Assembly (NCBI RefSeq): GCF_040438925.1
Contig: NZ_CP159258.1
Span: 820,001 to 884,000, forward strand
DNA: 64,000 nt
Direction of reading: 5' to 3'
From: Pseudomonas sp. MYb327
GTDB taxonomy: Bacteria; Pseudomonadota; Gammaproteobacteria; Pseudomonadales; Pseudomonadaceae
Shown here: in pieces, positions 1 through 9,300 of the stretch
How the letters are laid out: each line of letters starts with the position of its first letter
Numbering within the stretch: position 1 is the first letter of the stretch
Notes under the pieces: generated by a model
The model's input: only the letters and a program-made list of their open reading frames with translations
Databases searched by the model: none
What the model was told of the DNA's origin: nothing
Program-made: the position numbers and the translations under genes

Positions 1-231
1 ACCTTGTTCGGGGTGCGAAACCTGTCCATGCTCGGTGGAATTGTTTTCCTGTTCCACCAGCTCGGCTCGTTCCTTGGCGGCTGGTTGGGCGGGGTGGTGT
101 ACGACCGCACCGGGAGCTATGACTTGATTTGGCAGGTAGCGATTCTCTTGAGCCTGATGGCCGCCGCATTGAACTGGCCGGTGCGTGAAACGCCGGTGGC
201 ACGCCTGCAAAACCAAATGAGCGCGATATGA
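1..231 (+). CDS. MFS transporter, C-terminal fragment
   Basis: This is the 3' end of a gene that begins before the window; frame 1 is open from base 1 to the TGA at 229-231. The 76 visible residues contain a glycine-rich membrane segment (LGSFLGGWLGGVVYDRTGSY) followed by a last hydrophobic helix (IWQVAILLSLMAAALNW) and a short polar tail. The GGxxYDxTGSY-W pattern is typical of the final two helices of monocarboxylate/oxalate-formate type MFS carriers. The neighbouring glutathione peroxidase and FadL genes give the same order as I recall in P. aeruginosa (PA1286-PA1288). The substrate cannot be told from this fragment. Confidence 0.8.
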   Translation, partial: TLFGVRNLSMLGGIVFLFHQLGSFLGGWLGGVVYDRTGSYDLIWQVAILLSLMAAALNWPVRETPVARLQNQMSAI

Positions 232-350
232 ACAGTCTCTGGCCGCGAATCACCGTTTTGGCCGTCTGTGCCTTGCTCCTTGTGCTGGCCTGGTGGGGGT
301 GGCACCAGGGCGGGTTGGCGCTGATGCAATTGGGCATGGGTGCTTGCTAG
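228..350 (+). CDS. Small hydrophobic protein (40 aa), hypothetical
   Basis: An ATG at 228 overlaps the TGA of the MFS gene (ATGA), so translation is probably coupled. The 40-residue product starts MNSLWPRITVLAVCALLVLA, has one membrane-spanning segment followed by a Trp-rich stretch (WWGWHQGG), and ends MGAC. I recognise no family. The overlap, the single transmembrane helix and the absence of any other gene before the peroxidase support a real small membrane protein, but coding conservation has not been tested. Confidence 0.5.
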   Translation: MNSLWPRITVLAVCALLLVLAWWGWHQGGLALMQLGMGAC

Positions 351-406
351 CAGGATGTTAGGGCGAGTAACGTGGATTTCACACGATGATCCAAGGAAGC
401 ACCGAC

Positions 407-973
407 ATGCTGATACGCTGGCTGGCAGTTCCCGCGTTACTGGTAGCGTTGACCGGATTGGCTCAAGCGGCGGAATGCCCGGCGCTGTTACAAGGCTCGT
501 TGCCCAAGTTGCGCGCCAATGAATCCATCGACTTGTGCCAGCGCTTCATCGGCAAGCCGTTGGTGGTGGTCAATACCGCCAGCTTCTGTGGCTTTGCACC
601 GCAGTTCAAAAGCCTTGAGGCGCTGAATCAGCGTTACAAGGGGCAGGGGCTGGAGGTGATCGGTGTGCCGTCCAACGACTTCAAGCAGGAGTCCAGGGAC
701 GGTGCCGAGACAGCCAAGGTCTGTTACGTGAACTACGGCGTAACGTTCACCATGATCGAGCCGCAGAAAGTCCGTGGCGATGATGCGACCCATCTGTTCA
801 AGGTGCTCGCCGAGCAAAGCGCCGCGCCGAAGTGGAATTTCTACAAGTACGTGGTCGACCGTCAAGGCAAGGTGATCGCCAGTTTTTCCAGCCTGACCAA
901 GCCTGATGATCCGGACTTCATTGCGGCGGTGGAAAAGGCCCTAGCTTCACCACCATTGGCCGCAGCGCCCTGA
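407..973 (+). CDS. Glutathione peroxidase family protein, periplasmic
   Basis: A 188-aa thiol peroxidase of the glutathione peroxidase family, reducing H2O2 or lipid hydroperoxides, probably with thioredoxin-like rather than glutathione electrons (family knowledge). I chose the ATG at 407 because AAGGA lies 9 bases upstream and because it starts directly with a signal peptide ([21 protein letters not shown]). The catalytic Cys is in [12 protein letters not shown] (about residue 61), where most relatives have KCGFTPQ. The catalytic Trp/Asn motif [14 protein letters not shown] is near residue 142, and VIGVPSNDF carries the usual Asn/Phe region. The signal peptide suggests periplasmic action, less common than the cytoplasmic type. 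Confidence 0.9.
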   Translation: MLIRWLAVPALLVALTGLAQAAECPALLQGSLPKLRANESIDLCQRFIGKPLVVVNTASFCGFAPQFKSLEALNQRYKGQGLEVIGVPSNDFKQESRDGAETAKVCYVNYGVTFTMIEPQKVRGDDATHLFKVLAEQSAAPKWNFYKYVVDRQGKVIASFSSLTKPDDPDFIAAVEKALASPPLAAAP

Positions 974-988
974 TCGAGGCCCACAAAG

Positions 989-1026
989 AAGCCCCGCCTC
1001 TGTGCAAGAGAGCGGGGCTTTTTTTT
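989..1026 (+). terminator. Rho-independent terminator after the peroxidase gene
   Basis: AAGCCCCGC (989-997) pairs perfectly with GCGGGGCTT (1012-1020), followed by a T tract to 1026. It lies between the peroxidase gene and the convergent fadL gene and may serve both. Confidence 0.85.
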
Positions 1027-1064
1027 GATTCAGATGGCAAGTGGTTCAGGCTCGCCATGAATCA

Positions 1065-2330
1065 TCAGAAGCGGTAGGTCGCACCGATACCGAAACCGTT
1101 CGCCCAGTTTTCATACTTGGCGCTGTAATTCTGACGGTCATTGTCGTCGTTGACCTTGACCGACTCTTCACGCAGGTACGAGTACGCCACGTCGATGGTC
1201 AGGTCGTCGGTCGGGCTCCAGCCGGCGCCCAGGCTGAAAATCTTGCGATCGCCAGTCGGGATGCGTGGGGAGCGGTTTTCGTTGTTGGTTGGCGACTGGT
1301 CAACCGACAGGCCTGTACGCAGCACCCACTGCTTGTTCAGTTGGTACGAAGCACCGATAGCGTGAGCCCAGGTGTCATGCCAGTTCTGCTCTTCAGTGAT
1401 GGTGCCGAAGCCGCGTGCGGCCAGAAGGGCAGGAACGCCTTCGTTTTCGACGGAAATTTCTTTCAGGCGGCTCCAGCGAGTCCAGGTGCTGCCTGCATAG
1501 AGGGTCCACTGGTCGTCCAGCTGATGAGTAACCGAGAAATCCACGGACTCAGGGGTGGTAATGTCCAGCGAAGCGTCAAACTTCTGTTGACCCAGGGGGC
1601 CGAGCAGGCTGTAGTCGAGCTTGGTGTCACCGTCAAGCTTGTACTTCACTTTCGAGTGATAGGTCAGGCCGACGCGAGTGGAATCGGTGGTTTGAACCAG
1701 GATGCCGATGTTGTAGCCCAGCGCAGTGTCGTCACCCTTGATTTTGACTTCACCGTCCGGTGCGGCCGGGTTCGGGCTCAGCGACAGGTTCGATTCCAGC
1801 TTGCCGTCGATACGGTTAATGGTCGGGCCGAAACCGATCGACACCTTGTCGTTGAAGGCATAGCTGACGGTTGGCTGGAAGGTGATGATTTTGACTTCGC
1901 TCTTGCTGCCGAAGTAACGGCCAGCAAAGCCGTTTTCATAATCGGTTACCAGGCCGAACGGTGCATAGACGCCGAAACCGACCGCCCATTGGTCATCGAT
2001 TGGCTTGACGTAATAGCCCATCGGCACGCCCATGAAAGGGACCATGTCACCTTTGTTGGTGCCGCCATTCCGGGCGCTGACATCGCTGATGTCGGTGTGT
2101 GCGTCGATAAATGCAACACCGCCGGTAACTTGTTCGCGCTTGAGGCGAGACATACCGGCAGGGTTGCCAGCAATAGTGGATGCGTCGTCGGCAGATGAAG
2201 ATCGCCCGGCAAAACCTGTCCCCATCCCGCTGATGCTTTGTTCGTTGAGGGCAAAGCCACTTGCGAAGATCTGGGTGGATGCCATGGCAACGGCGAGGCT
2301 AATGGTGGTTTTGAGCATTACTTTTTTCAT
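1065..2330 (-). CDS. fadL: FadL-family outer membrane protein (long-chain fatty acid / hydrocarbon transport)
   Basis: A 421-aa outer membrane beta-barrel of the OmpP1/FadL/TodX family, which admits long-chain fatty acids or other hydrophobic substrates. The signal peptide (about residues 1-23, ending STQIFA) is followed by the mature N-terminus SGFALNEQSISGMGTGFAGR, the family's N-terminal hatch region. The diagnostic NPAGMS motif is near residue 57, and the protein ends in the barrel signature GIGATYRF with a terminal Phe. The ATG at 2330 has AGGAG about 10 bases upstream. Its gene order next to the peroxidase resembles PA1287-PA1288. Exact substrate is not deducible. Confidence 0.92.
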   Translation of the reverse strand: MKKVMLKTTISLAVAMASTQIFASGFALNEQSISGMGTGFAGRSSSADDASTIAGNPAGMSRLKREQVTGGVAFIDAHTDISDVSARNGGTNKGDMVPFMGVPMGYYVKPIDDQWAVGFGVYAPFGLVTDYENGFAGRYFGSKSEVKIITFQPTVSYAFNDKVSIGFGPTINRIDGKLESNLSLSPNPAAPDGEVKIKGDDTALGYNIGILVQTTDSTRVGLTYHSKVKYKLDGDTKLDYSLLGPLGQQKFDASLDITTPESVDFSVTHQLDDQWTLYAGSTWTRWSRLKEISVENEGVPALLAARGFGTITEEQNWHDTWAHAIGASYQLNKQWVLRTGLSVDQSPTNNENRSPRIPTGDRKIFSLGAGWSPTDDLTIDVAYSYLREESVKVNDDNDRQNYSAKYENWANGFGIGATYRF

Positions 2331-2476
2331 TATTAGAACTCCTGGTGATCACCGGGGCGAAAATTACCAACATTTTCGTCCCAGCGCCATAGGCTGTATC
2401 GCTTGGTTTAGAGCGGTTTTGTAGGACAATCCGACTAAATTCGCAGCCTATTGCGCGATGATTGGATCCGAGAAGT

Positions 2477-2959
2477 TCAGCAGGCGACCTGATTCAGCGG
2501 TGAAACACATGTTTGCCATGCACAGGCGAAGTCTCTCAAGCGCCCTTGGGGATGGAAGGTCTGGCGCCAGATGCGGGCCATCCCCAGTAAATCGTCTGAT
2601 TCGGGGAGGGGCGTATTCTGTTCTTCGACCAGCAGCCAGGCGATGGCTGTGGCGTAACGCAGGTTGACGGTCAGTTCGAGGTGCGGGCCGCTGAGAAATG
2701 CATGCTGGCTGGCCAGGCCACGGACCAGGCTTGCGCGTTCGGGATCGAGAGCCAGGTAGTGGTCCCAGAGTGCCTGGTGGCGGGGTTCGGCGATTCGGTA
2801 AAGGCCGTGTCCACGTCGATCATGGAGGGCGGAGCCAAGGGCTGACTGGCTGGCGGCGATGCCCAGCAGCAGGGATTCGGCAGTTGCGCTATGGCGTCCC
2901 AGGTAAATCAACGTCGGACGGATCACATAACGACACAGTTCGCTGGCAGCGATACCCAT
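2477..2959 (-). CDS. Conserved hypothetical protein (160 aa)
   Basis: The ATG at 2959 has GAGGG 4-5 bases upstream. The 160-aa product has no signal peptide and mixes hydrophobic and charged helices; a stretch near residues 25-45 (ATAESLLLGIAASQSALGSA) is glycine/alanine-rich, and RHQALWDHYLALDPE is followed by SQHAFLSGPHLELTVNLRYA. It looks like a small soluble alpha-helical protein. It sits where I recall a hypothetical gene beside fadL in P. aeruginosa (PA1289). I do not recognise a domain with a known function, although some relatives resemble phage-type lysis/structural proteins only weakly. Confidence 0.75.
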   Translation of the reverse strand: MGIAASELCRYVIRPTLIYLGRHSATAESLLLGIAASQSALGSALHDRRGHGLYRIAEPRHQALWDHYLALDPERASLVRGLASQHAFLSGPHLELTVNLRYATAIAWLLVEEQNTPLPESDDLLGMARIWRQTFHPQGRLRDFACAWQTCVSPLNQVAC

Positions 2960-3178
2960 AAAACCCTCGAAACCTGAAATGGTCGGCGAAACCTGAAAGG
3001 CTTTGGCAGCGGTGGATCGACTCAGGCTCGCCGGAAGCGGATCAAGCCGCTTGAGTTGAAGTGTAGTGTCATATTCGTACCGTAAAGGCCTGTTTTTAAA
3101 ATATTTGTGGCGGGCAGTTATAACCGTTATATCGCTTTGTGCTTAGCCGCCCAGGCTGCGTAGGGAAACTTCAGGCAA

Positions 3179-3209
3179 TAAAAAGCCCCGCTTTTTGAGC
3201 GGGGCTTTT
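3179..3209 (-). terminator. Terminator downstream of the 76-aa gene
   Basis: AAAAGCCCCGC (3181-3191) and GCGGGGCTTTT (3199-3209) form a perfect stem with a 7-base loop. On the minus strand the stem is followed by U-rich sequence, 20-50 bases after the stop of the 76-aa gene; the T tract on the plus strand makes it potentially bidirectional. Confidence 0.85.
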
Positions 3210-3231
3210 GATGTTCAGCGTTGCTGGCGTC

Positions 3232-3462
3232 TCAGGCAACCAGTGCCTGACGGGTACGCTCGATCACAGCCTGCAGCGGTTCGGCGCTGGAGTATTGATC
3301 GGGATACAGGCGTTCGCTGTGACGAGCGATGCCGTGTTCGTTGACCAGGGTAAAGCTGAAGCAGCCTTTGCGAGCGGCCATGATCAAGCAGTTCATTGGA
3401 GCAAAAGCATTAGTAAGGGTGCGGATGGCATCCTGGGTGTGGATTTGAGTAGACATAGTCAT
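3232..3462 (-). CDS. Conserved small hypothetical protein (76 aa)
   Basis: The ATG at 3462 has AGGA with 7-base spacing; a second ATG at 3456 is worse placed. The product (MTMSTQIHTQDAIRTLTNAF...) contains KGCFSFTLVNEHGIARHSERLYPDQYSS, which reads as a small alpha/beta fold, and ends with the helix LQAVIERTRQALVA. A strong terminator follows. I recognise no characterised family; small proteins of this kind are common and conserved in fluorescent pseudomonads. Role unknown. Confidence 0.75.
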   Translation of the reverse strand: MTMSTQIHTQDAIRTLTNAFAPMNCLIMAARKGCFSFTLVNEHGIARHSERLYPDQYSSAEPLQAVIERTRQALVA

Positions 3463-4454
3463 TGGGTGTTCCTACAAGCGACACGGATAAGAACCGTGCA
3501 AAATTAAAACGTTCCAGTGACGACGACCACCGTTGGTCGAACGAAGAACCCGACTGGAACAAAGCAGCCAGTTGAAGCGCTATTAATTGGCGCGCTTGGG
3601 CTGGCAGGTAGGTACTTAGGAGGGCAGGCAACACATCAAGGGCAAAGGTTCTGGGCCCGGGGTGAAGATCCTGATCAATTTGCAGGCTGGTTCGGTCTGA
3701 GTAAGTGAGCCTGGCAACACCCTTTGCTTTTGATTCAAAGGTTGTGTTGACGCAAGATTTACCTGGAAACCATCGAGGTGGTCGATCCCGCTTGTTCGGT
3801 GAAGGCTTCCTTTGGGAAGGCTGTCCGGGGGGATTTGTTCGACCAGAATTGACTTTCAGCTTGGTACTAACGCCGCGGATACTAACGGATTGAAAGGTCA
3901 ATGGGAAGTGTGTTAGCGAAAAAGAGCATTGGCGTGGCAGTCATTTGCCTTGGATGTGCGCTGATCGAAAGTCTTTCCCCTGTCAGATGCGCTCCTTAAT
4001 CGCGCAGAATCCGACGGGTGGTCGCATCGATCTTCAGAGTCACGAGCCGCCTGGATCACGGGTTTGCCAAGGTTTATCCCCAGATCAGGTAGCAAAGTGC
4101 GCCGAAAAAGCGCACCGATATAACCGTCATGGAGGTACTTGTGCACATATGTTGCGAGGCCTGTCACCTCACTGTCATCTAGCTTTCAAGCGCAGTGGGT
4201 GCCTGTAACCAAAATTTAAGTCAATGAAAAACATCGCTTTTTTTTACTGGTGAAAAAATCGTCAGTTTGACTGCAGGCCCCATTACACAGGGCTTTGCGC
4301 GAGTTCAAAGGCGGTTGTCCACTGAGTTATCCACAGCTTCTGTGGATTGTCCCGAGCGCTTGCTCTAGCACGGGCGTGCCGCGTTTTTTTCGGCTTTACC
4401 TGTAAGAAAAAAAGAGTAGAGTGGCGCGCCTTCCGATCTGCCCCACAGTGCTTT
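3463..4454. other. About 1 kb without a credible gene; inverted DnaA-box pair near its end
   Basis: No reading frame here has a ribosome-binding site with convincing protein composition; base composition is lower in GC than the flanks. Visible signals are runs of T (about 4240) and, at 4327-4349, TTATCCACA, five bases, then TGTGGATTG, with an imperfect copy TTGTCCACT at 4315-4323. The stretch must hold the promoters of the 76-aa gene (leftwards) and the 107-aa gene (rightwards). It could hide a small RNA or a decayed gene, but I cannot show either. Confidence 0.4.
4327..4349. promoter_or_regulatory. Inverted pair of DnaA-box-like 9-mers
   Basis: TTATCCACA (4327-4335) matches the DnaA-box consensus exactly; after five bases (GCTTC) comes TGTGGATTG, the inverse of CAATCCACA. 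The pair lies about 105 bp before the start of the 107-aa gene. The same geometry recurs at 19740-19762. Confidence 0.45.
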
Positions 4455-4778
4455 ATGAAGTTTCGTTCACCATCAGATTCCAACACTGCCAAACCTTCCG
4501 CCGTTACATCGCCCAAGCGTTTTTCGATGCGCGTGGCTGAGTGGCTGCTGGACAGTCCGCGCCTGGGCGAAAACCCGAACGTCAAACACATTGCTGGTCG
4601 TTTGCTCAAGCAACCGGCTCGTGAAGGCGTCGTGGCGGCGCAAAGTCGTCTCGGCCAGTTGATGTGCCGGGAATGCGGAAATGCCCGGGATCGTCGAATC
4701 GGCCAGGATCTTTTGCGTCAAGCCGCCCGCGCAGGGGATCGGCGCGCGCAACAAGAACTTGGCCTGCTCGAAGACTGA
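4455..4778 (+). CDS. Small Sel1/TPR-like protein (107 aa)
   Basis: The ATG at 4455 gives MKFRSPSDSNTAKPSA... and a basic N-terminus; an upstream extension in frame is Arg/Cys-rich and unlikely. The body has two repeat-like helical segments: HIAGRLLKQPAREGVVAAQSRLGQLMCRE and QDLLRQAARAGDRRAQQELGLLED. The second has the A-x-x-G-x-x-x-A-x-x-x-L-G pattern of Sel1/TPR repeats. Such proteins mediate protein-protein contacts. The Shine-Dalgarno is weak. rmuC follows 61 bases downstream in the same direction. Confidence 0.7.
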   Translation: MKFRSPSDSNTAKPSAVTSPKRFSMRVAEWLLDSPRLGENPNVKHIAGRLLKQPAREGVVAAQSRLGQLMCRECGNARDRRIGQDLLRQAARAGDRRAQQELGLLED

Positions 4779-4839
4779 GCTGTCCAAGACCTGACGCCTT
4801 GGTTAACCTTCAAGCTTTATTTCAATGGCAGGAATGGCT

Positions 4840-6318
4840 ATGGCTATGGACTTGACCAGCGCATTGCTCGGTCTGGCGGGCGCTGCTCTGCCGTTACTGG
4901 TATTGGCCTGGCAACTCCAGCGTCGGGCGAGCACCGCGCAGGCAGAGATCGCGCTAATGGAAGAGCGTTTGGCCACGGCAAATATGGCCCAGGGTGGGGT
5001 TAACGCCCAGCTCGAAGCCTGTCGCGATGAGATCGCCGATCTGGGCCAGGCCAACGCCGCCAAACAAGCCGATCTGGCTGCCCTTCGCCGTGAAGTCGAG
5101 TTGCTGCAAATCGAGCGTGACGATGCTCGGGACGCCGCCCACGCGTGGAATATCGAGCGCGCCGGCAAAGAGGCCGAGCTGCGTCGCCTGGACGCCCAGG
5201 CAGCCTCGCTCAACGCTGAGTTGCGTGAGCAACAGGAAAGCCATCAGCAGCGCCTCAATGATCTCCAGGGCTCGCGAGATGAACTGCGTGCGCAGTTTGC
5301 CGAGCTGGCTGGGAAGATCTTCGACGAGCGTGAGCAAAGATTTGCCGAAACCAGTCAGCAGCGCTTGGGACAACTGCTCGATCCGTTGAAGGAGCGCATC
5401 CAGTCTTTTGAAAAGCGGGTCGAGGAAAGCTATCAGGCCGAAGCCCGGGAACGCTTCTCGCTGGCCAAGGAATTGGAGCGTTTGCAACAACTCAATTTGC
5501 GCCTGAGCGACGAAGCCACCAACCTGACTCGCGCGTTGAAAGGGCAGAAAACCCAAGGTAACTGGGGCGAGTTGATCCTTGAGCGCGTGCTTGAACATGC
5601 CGGGCTGGAGAAGGGCCGCGAGTACCAGACTCAGGTCAACCTCAAAGGTCCGGATGGTGAGCGATTCCAGCCGGACGTGATCATTTATCTGCCCGGCGAT
5701 AAACAGGTGGTGGTCGACTCCAAAGTCAGTCTGACGGCCTATCAGCAATACGTTGCGGCGGAAGACGAGGCCATCGGCCAGATCGCCATCAAGCAGCACG
5801 TGCTGTCCCTGCGCAATCACGTCAAAGGCTTGGCCGGCAAAGACTACAAGCGTCTCGACGGCTTGCACAGCCTGGATTTCGTCCTGCTTTTCGTACCGAT
5901 TGAAGCGGCGTTTTCCGCCGCGCTGCAGGCTGAGCCGACGCTGTTTCAAGAGGCATTCGACCGCAACATCGTGATCGTCAGCCCGACGACGTTGCTGGCC
6001 ACTCTGCGCGTCATCGACAGCCTGTGGAAACAGGAGCGCCAAAGTCAGAACGCCCGGGAAATCGCCGAACGGGCTGGATGGCTGTACGACAAGTTTGTGT
6101 TGTTCATTCAGGATCTGGATGAAGTCGGCAATCGCTTGCAGCAACTGGACAAGGCCTACAGCTCGGCGCGCAACAAGCTGACAGAAGGGCGCGGCAACCT
6201 TGTGAGTCGCAGCGAACAACTGAAGTTGTTGGGCGCGCGGGCGAGCAAAAGCCTGCCGGCGGATTTGCTGGAGAGGGCGATGACTGATGTGGATGGGTTG
6301 GTCGAGTTGCCAGAGTAA
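4840..6318 (+). CDS. rmuC: DNA recombination protein RmuC
   Basis: RmuC-family protein (about 492 aa), membrane-anchored, with a coiled coil and a nuclease-like core; in E. coli it limits inverted-repeat recombination (family knowledge). Several in-frame ATGs crowd the start (4825, 4834, 4840, 4846); AGGA at 4830-4833 favours 4840, with 4825 an alternative. A hydrophobic helix (LLGLAGAALPLLVLAWQLQRR) is followed by a long coiled coil to about residue 200. The RmuC core follows: KGQKTQGNWGELILERVLE, then GERFQPDVIIYLPGDKQVVVDSKVSL (PD..DSK nuclease-like motif), ending with an SRSEQLKLLGARASKSL helix. Confidence 0.93.
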   Translation: MAMDLTSALLGLAGAALPLLVLAWQLQRRASTAQAEIALMEERLATANMAQGGVNAQLEACRDEIADLGQANAAKQADLAALRREVELLQIERDDARDAAHAWNIERAGKEAELRRLDAQAASLNAELREQQESHQQRLNDLQGSRDELRAQFAELAGKIFDEREQRFAETSQQRLGQLLDPLKERIQSFEKRVEESYQAEARERFSLAKELERLQQLNLRLSDEATNLTRALKGQKTQGNWGELILERVLEHAGLEKGREYQTQVNLKGPDGERFQPDVIIYLPGDKQVVVDSKVSLTAYQQYVAAEDEAIGQIAIKQHVLSLRNHVKGLAGKDYKRLDGLHSLDFVLLFVPIEAAFSAALQAEPTLFQEAFDRNIVIVSPTTLLATLRVIDSLWKQERQSQNAREIAERAGWLYDKFVLFIQDLDEVGNRLQQLDKAYSSARNKLTEGRGNLVSRSEQLKLLGARASKSLPADLLERAMTDVDGLVELPE

Positions 6319-6337
6319 TCGCTGGCGCTGATGATAT

Positions 6338-6370
6338 TTGTGGCGAGGGAGCAAGCTCTCACGCCACAGG
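6338..6370. repeat. REP-like inverted repeat
   Basis: TTGTGGCGAGGGAGC and its near complement (TCTCACGCCACAGG) form an imperfect hairpin between the convergent rmuC and hybrid-kinase genes. It belongs to the GTGGCGAGGGAGC class of Pseudomonas REP sequences also seen at 32723. Confidence 0.6.
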
Positions 6371-6393
6371 TTTGCTCTGGCTCAACGATGTCG

Positions 6394-9300
6394 CTACAAC
6401 GGCAAATGACGACTCAACAACGCCCGCAACGCCGCCGGCTTCACTGGCTTGGCCAGATAATCCAGCCCTGCCGCATGCACCTGGGCCATTGTCTCCGGTC
6501 GTCCATCGGCGCTGATCACCACACCGGGAATCGGCTCGCCCAGACGGGTTCGCAACCAGGCCATCAGCTCGGTTCCGGTTTCGCCGTTATCGAGGTGGTA
6601 ATCCACCAGCGCCAATTGCGGCCGCACCCCATCGCCCAGCAGCACCGCGCATTCATCGCGATTACGCGCGGTCCAGACCTGGCAACCCCAGCGGGTCAGC
6701 AAGCTGTTCATGCCAATCAGAATGCTGTCTTCATTGTCGATGCACAGCACCTGCGCGCCGCTGAGCAGTTTTCCATTGAGTTCGGTGGTCTTCGCGGGCA
6801 ATGCGGATTGCGCGCGGGCCAGCGGTACGCTGACGCTAAAGACGCTGCCACGCCCCGGCCACGAGCGCACGCGCAACGTATGCCCCAGCACTCGGCACAA
6901 GCCGTCGGCAATCGCCAGGCCCAGCCCAAGTCCCTTCTCGGCACGGGTCTGATGACTGTCCAGGCGTTTGAATTCCTCGAAAATCACCTGCTGTTTATCC
7001 ACTGGAATACCCGGCCCCCGGTCCCAGACCTCCAGGCACAATTCACCCTGACGTCTACGAACTCCGAGCAGCACCGGGCCTTTGGCGTAGCGAAACGCGT
7101 TGGTGAGGAAATTCTGCAAAATCCGGCGCAACAGTTTGATGTCACTGTCGACGCGCAGTTTGCTGCCCCTTACACGGAATTTCAGGCCCTGATCCCGCGC
7201 CAGAGCCTTGAATTCCGCGCCTAGCGTGTCGAACAACTCGTTGAGTGGGAACGGCTTGGGGGCCGGATTGATCTTGCCGTTTTCCAGGCGGGAGATGTCG
7301 AGCAAATCGCTGATCAGGTCTTCGGCCGAGCGCAGTGAACTGTCGAGGTGCTGGACCAGTTTTTGCGTCTCGGCGGACAACCCATCCTCCTGATGATTCA
7401 GCGCCGCAGAGAACAGTCGCGCAGCGTTCAACGGCTGCATCAAGTCGTGGCTGACGGCTGCCAGGAAACGGGTTTTCGACTGGTTCGCCGCCTCGGCAGT
7501 GCCCTTGGCTTCGGTCAGGGCCACGTTGAGTTGTGACAGTTCGTGGGTGCGCTCGGCAACCCGTTGCTCCAGGCCTTCATTGGCCTCGGTCAGTGCCTGC
7601 GCGGCTTCGCGAAACGGGGTGATGTCGGTGAAGCTCATGACAAAACCGCCGCCAGGCATCGGGTTGCCGATCAGTTCGATCACCCGGCCATTGGGGAACA
7701 TCCGCTCAGAAGTGTGCGCACGCCCCTGACGCATCCAGTGCAGCCGGCGGGCGACATGCACTTCGGCTTCGCCGGGTCCACACAATCCGCGCTCGGCGTT
7801 GTAGCGAATGATGTCGGCAATTGGGCGGCCAATACTGATCAGGCCATCCGGGTAATTGAACAGCTCAAGATAGCGACGGTTCCACGCCACGAGTTTCAGC
7901 GACTGGTCGACCACACTGATGCCCTGGGTGATGTTTTCGATCGCGCCTTGCAGCAATGCTCGATTGAATTGCAGAACTTCCGAAGCTTCGTCGGCGATCC
8001 GAACGACGTCCTCCAGCTGCATCTCCCGACCTTCGATGGCGGCTTTTACCACCGCGCGTGTCGATGAAGCGCCGAGCACACCGGCCAGCAAGCGTTCGGT
8101 GTGGGCGATCCATTCCCCATCGGCATTCTGGTTCGGGTTGAAGCCTTTGCCCTGGCGGTAGGCAAATCGAATGAAGCTCTGGCGGGCGCGTTCCTCACCA
8201 ACGAAGCGTGCTGCCAGTTGCAGCAGATCTTCGATCTGCACCGCCAGCATCGAGCGTGCGCTGGGTCGGGCGCTGATTTCCTGGCCAATGAAACGCCCGG
8301 CCTGCCAGTGTTCCGACACCCGCGTTCGCGACAGCACGGAGACCCAGGCGAACAGCGTGAAGTTGCCGGCCAGCGACAACACCACACCTTGGGTCAGCGG
8401 GGTGATCGGCAGGTTCAACGGATTGCTGTGCAGCCAGGCCAGGCCCGGGAAACTGTGCAAAGACATTCCCAGACTGTGGGCGGCAATCGGCAGAACCAGC
8501 GTGTAGAACCAGAGGAATGTCCCCGCAGCGAGTCCGGCGAAAACGCCTCGGCGGTTGGCCTGTTTCCAGTACAGCGCACCGAGCATGGCCGGTGCCAGTT
8601 GCGTGACGGCGGCGAAGGCGATTTGGCCGATGGTCGCCAGGCTCGCAGTCGAACCCAGCAGTCGATAGCTGACGTAGGCCAGCAACAAAATGACCACGAT
8701 GGTCACGCGGCGCACCGACAACATCCACTGGCGGAACACTTCGAACGGGCGCTCGGCGTTGTTGCGGCGCAGCAGCCACGGCAGCAACATGTCGTTGGAA
8801 ACCATGGTCGACAGTGCCACGCTGGCCACGATCACCATGCCGGTGGCGGCCGAAGCTCCGCCGATAAACGCCAGCAACGCCAATGCCGGGTGTGCCTGGG
8901 CCAATGGCAGGCTGATCACGAAAGAGTCGGGCAGCACTGAGCTCGGCAGCAGCATCTGGCCCGCCAGCGCAATCGGTACGACGAATAATGCCGCCAGGGC
9001 GAGGTAAGCCGGGAACACCCATTTGGCCAGGCGCAAATCTTGTGGGTCGATGTTCTCGACCACGGTCACGTGGAACTGTCGCGGCAGGCAAATGATCGCC
9101 ATCATCGCCACCCCGGTCTGCACTACCATCGATGGCCAGTTGATGGTTTCCTTCCAGTATTCTTCGAGGCGCGGGGCGAGCATGGCTTGATCGAACAGGT
9201 CGTCGAAACCGTCGTAGAGCCCAAAAGTCACGTACGCGCCGACCGCCAGAAACGCGAACAGCTTGACGAGCGATTCGAACGCAATCGCCAGCACCATGCC

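Noticed and set aside
1041..2198. Long plus-strand frame opposite fadL
   Set aside because: It is the antisense of a clear FadL gene; no Shine-Dalgarno and no family pattern.
3410..3901. 163-codon minus-strand frame overlapping the 76-aa gene
   Set aside because: It covers the start and promoter of a better supported gene; composition is Pro/Ser/Arg-rich without pattern.
3913..4167. 84-codon minus-strand frame in the 3.5-4.4 kb gap
   Set aside because: The first 25 residues look fairly protein-like, but there is no ribosome-binding site and the rest is poor.
4954..6354. 466-codon minus-strand frame across rmuC
   Set aside because: Antisense of the coiled-coil gene; extends through the REP and lacks a start signal.
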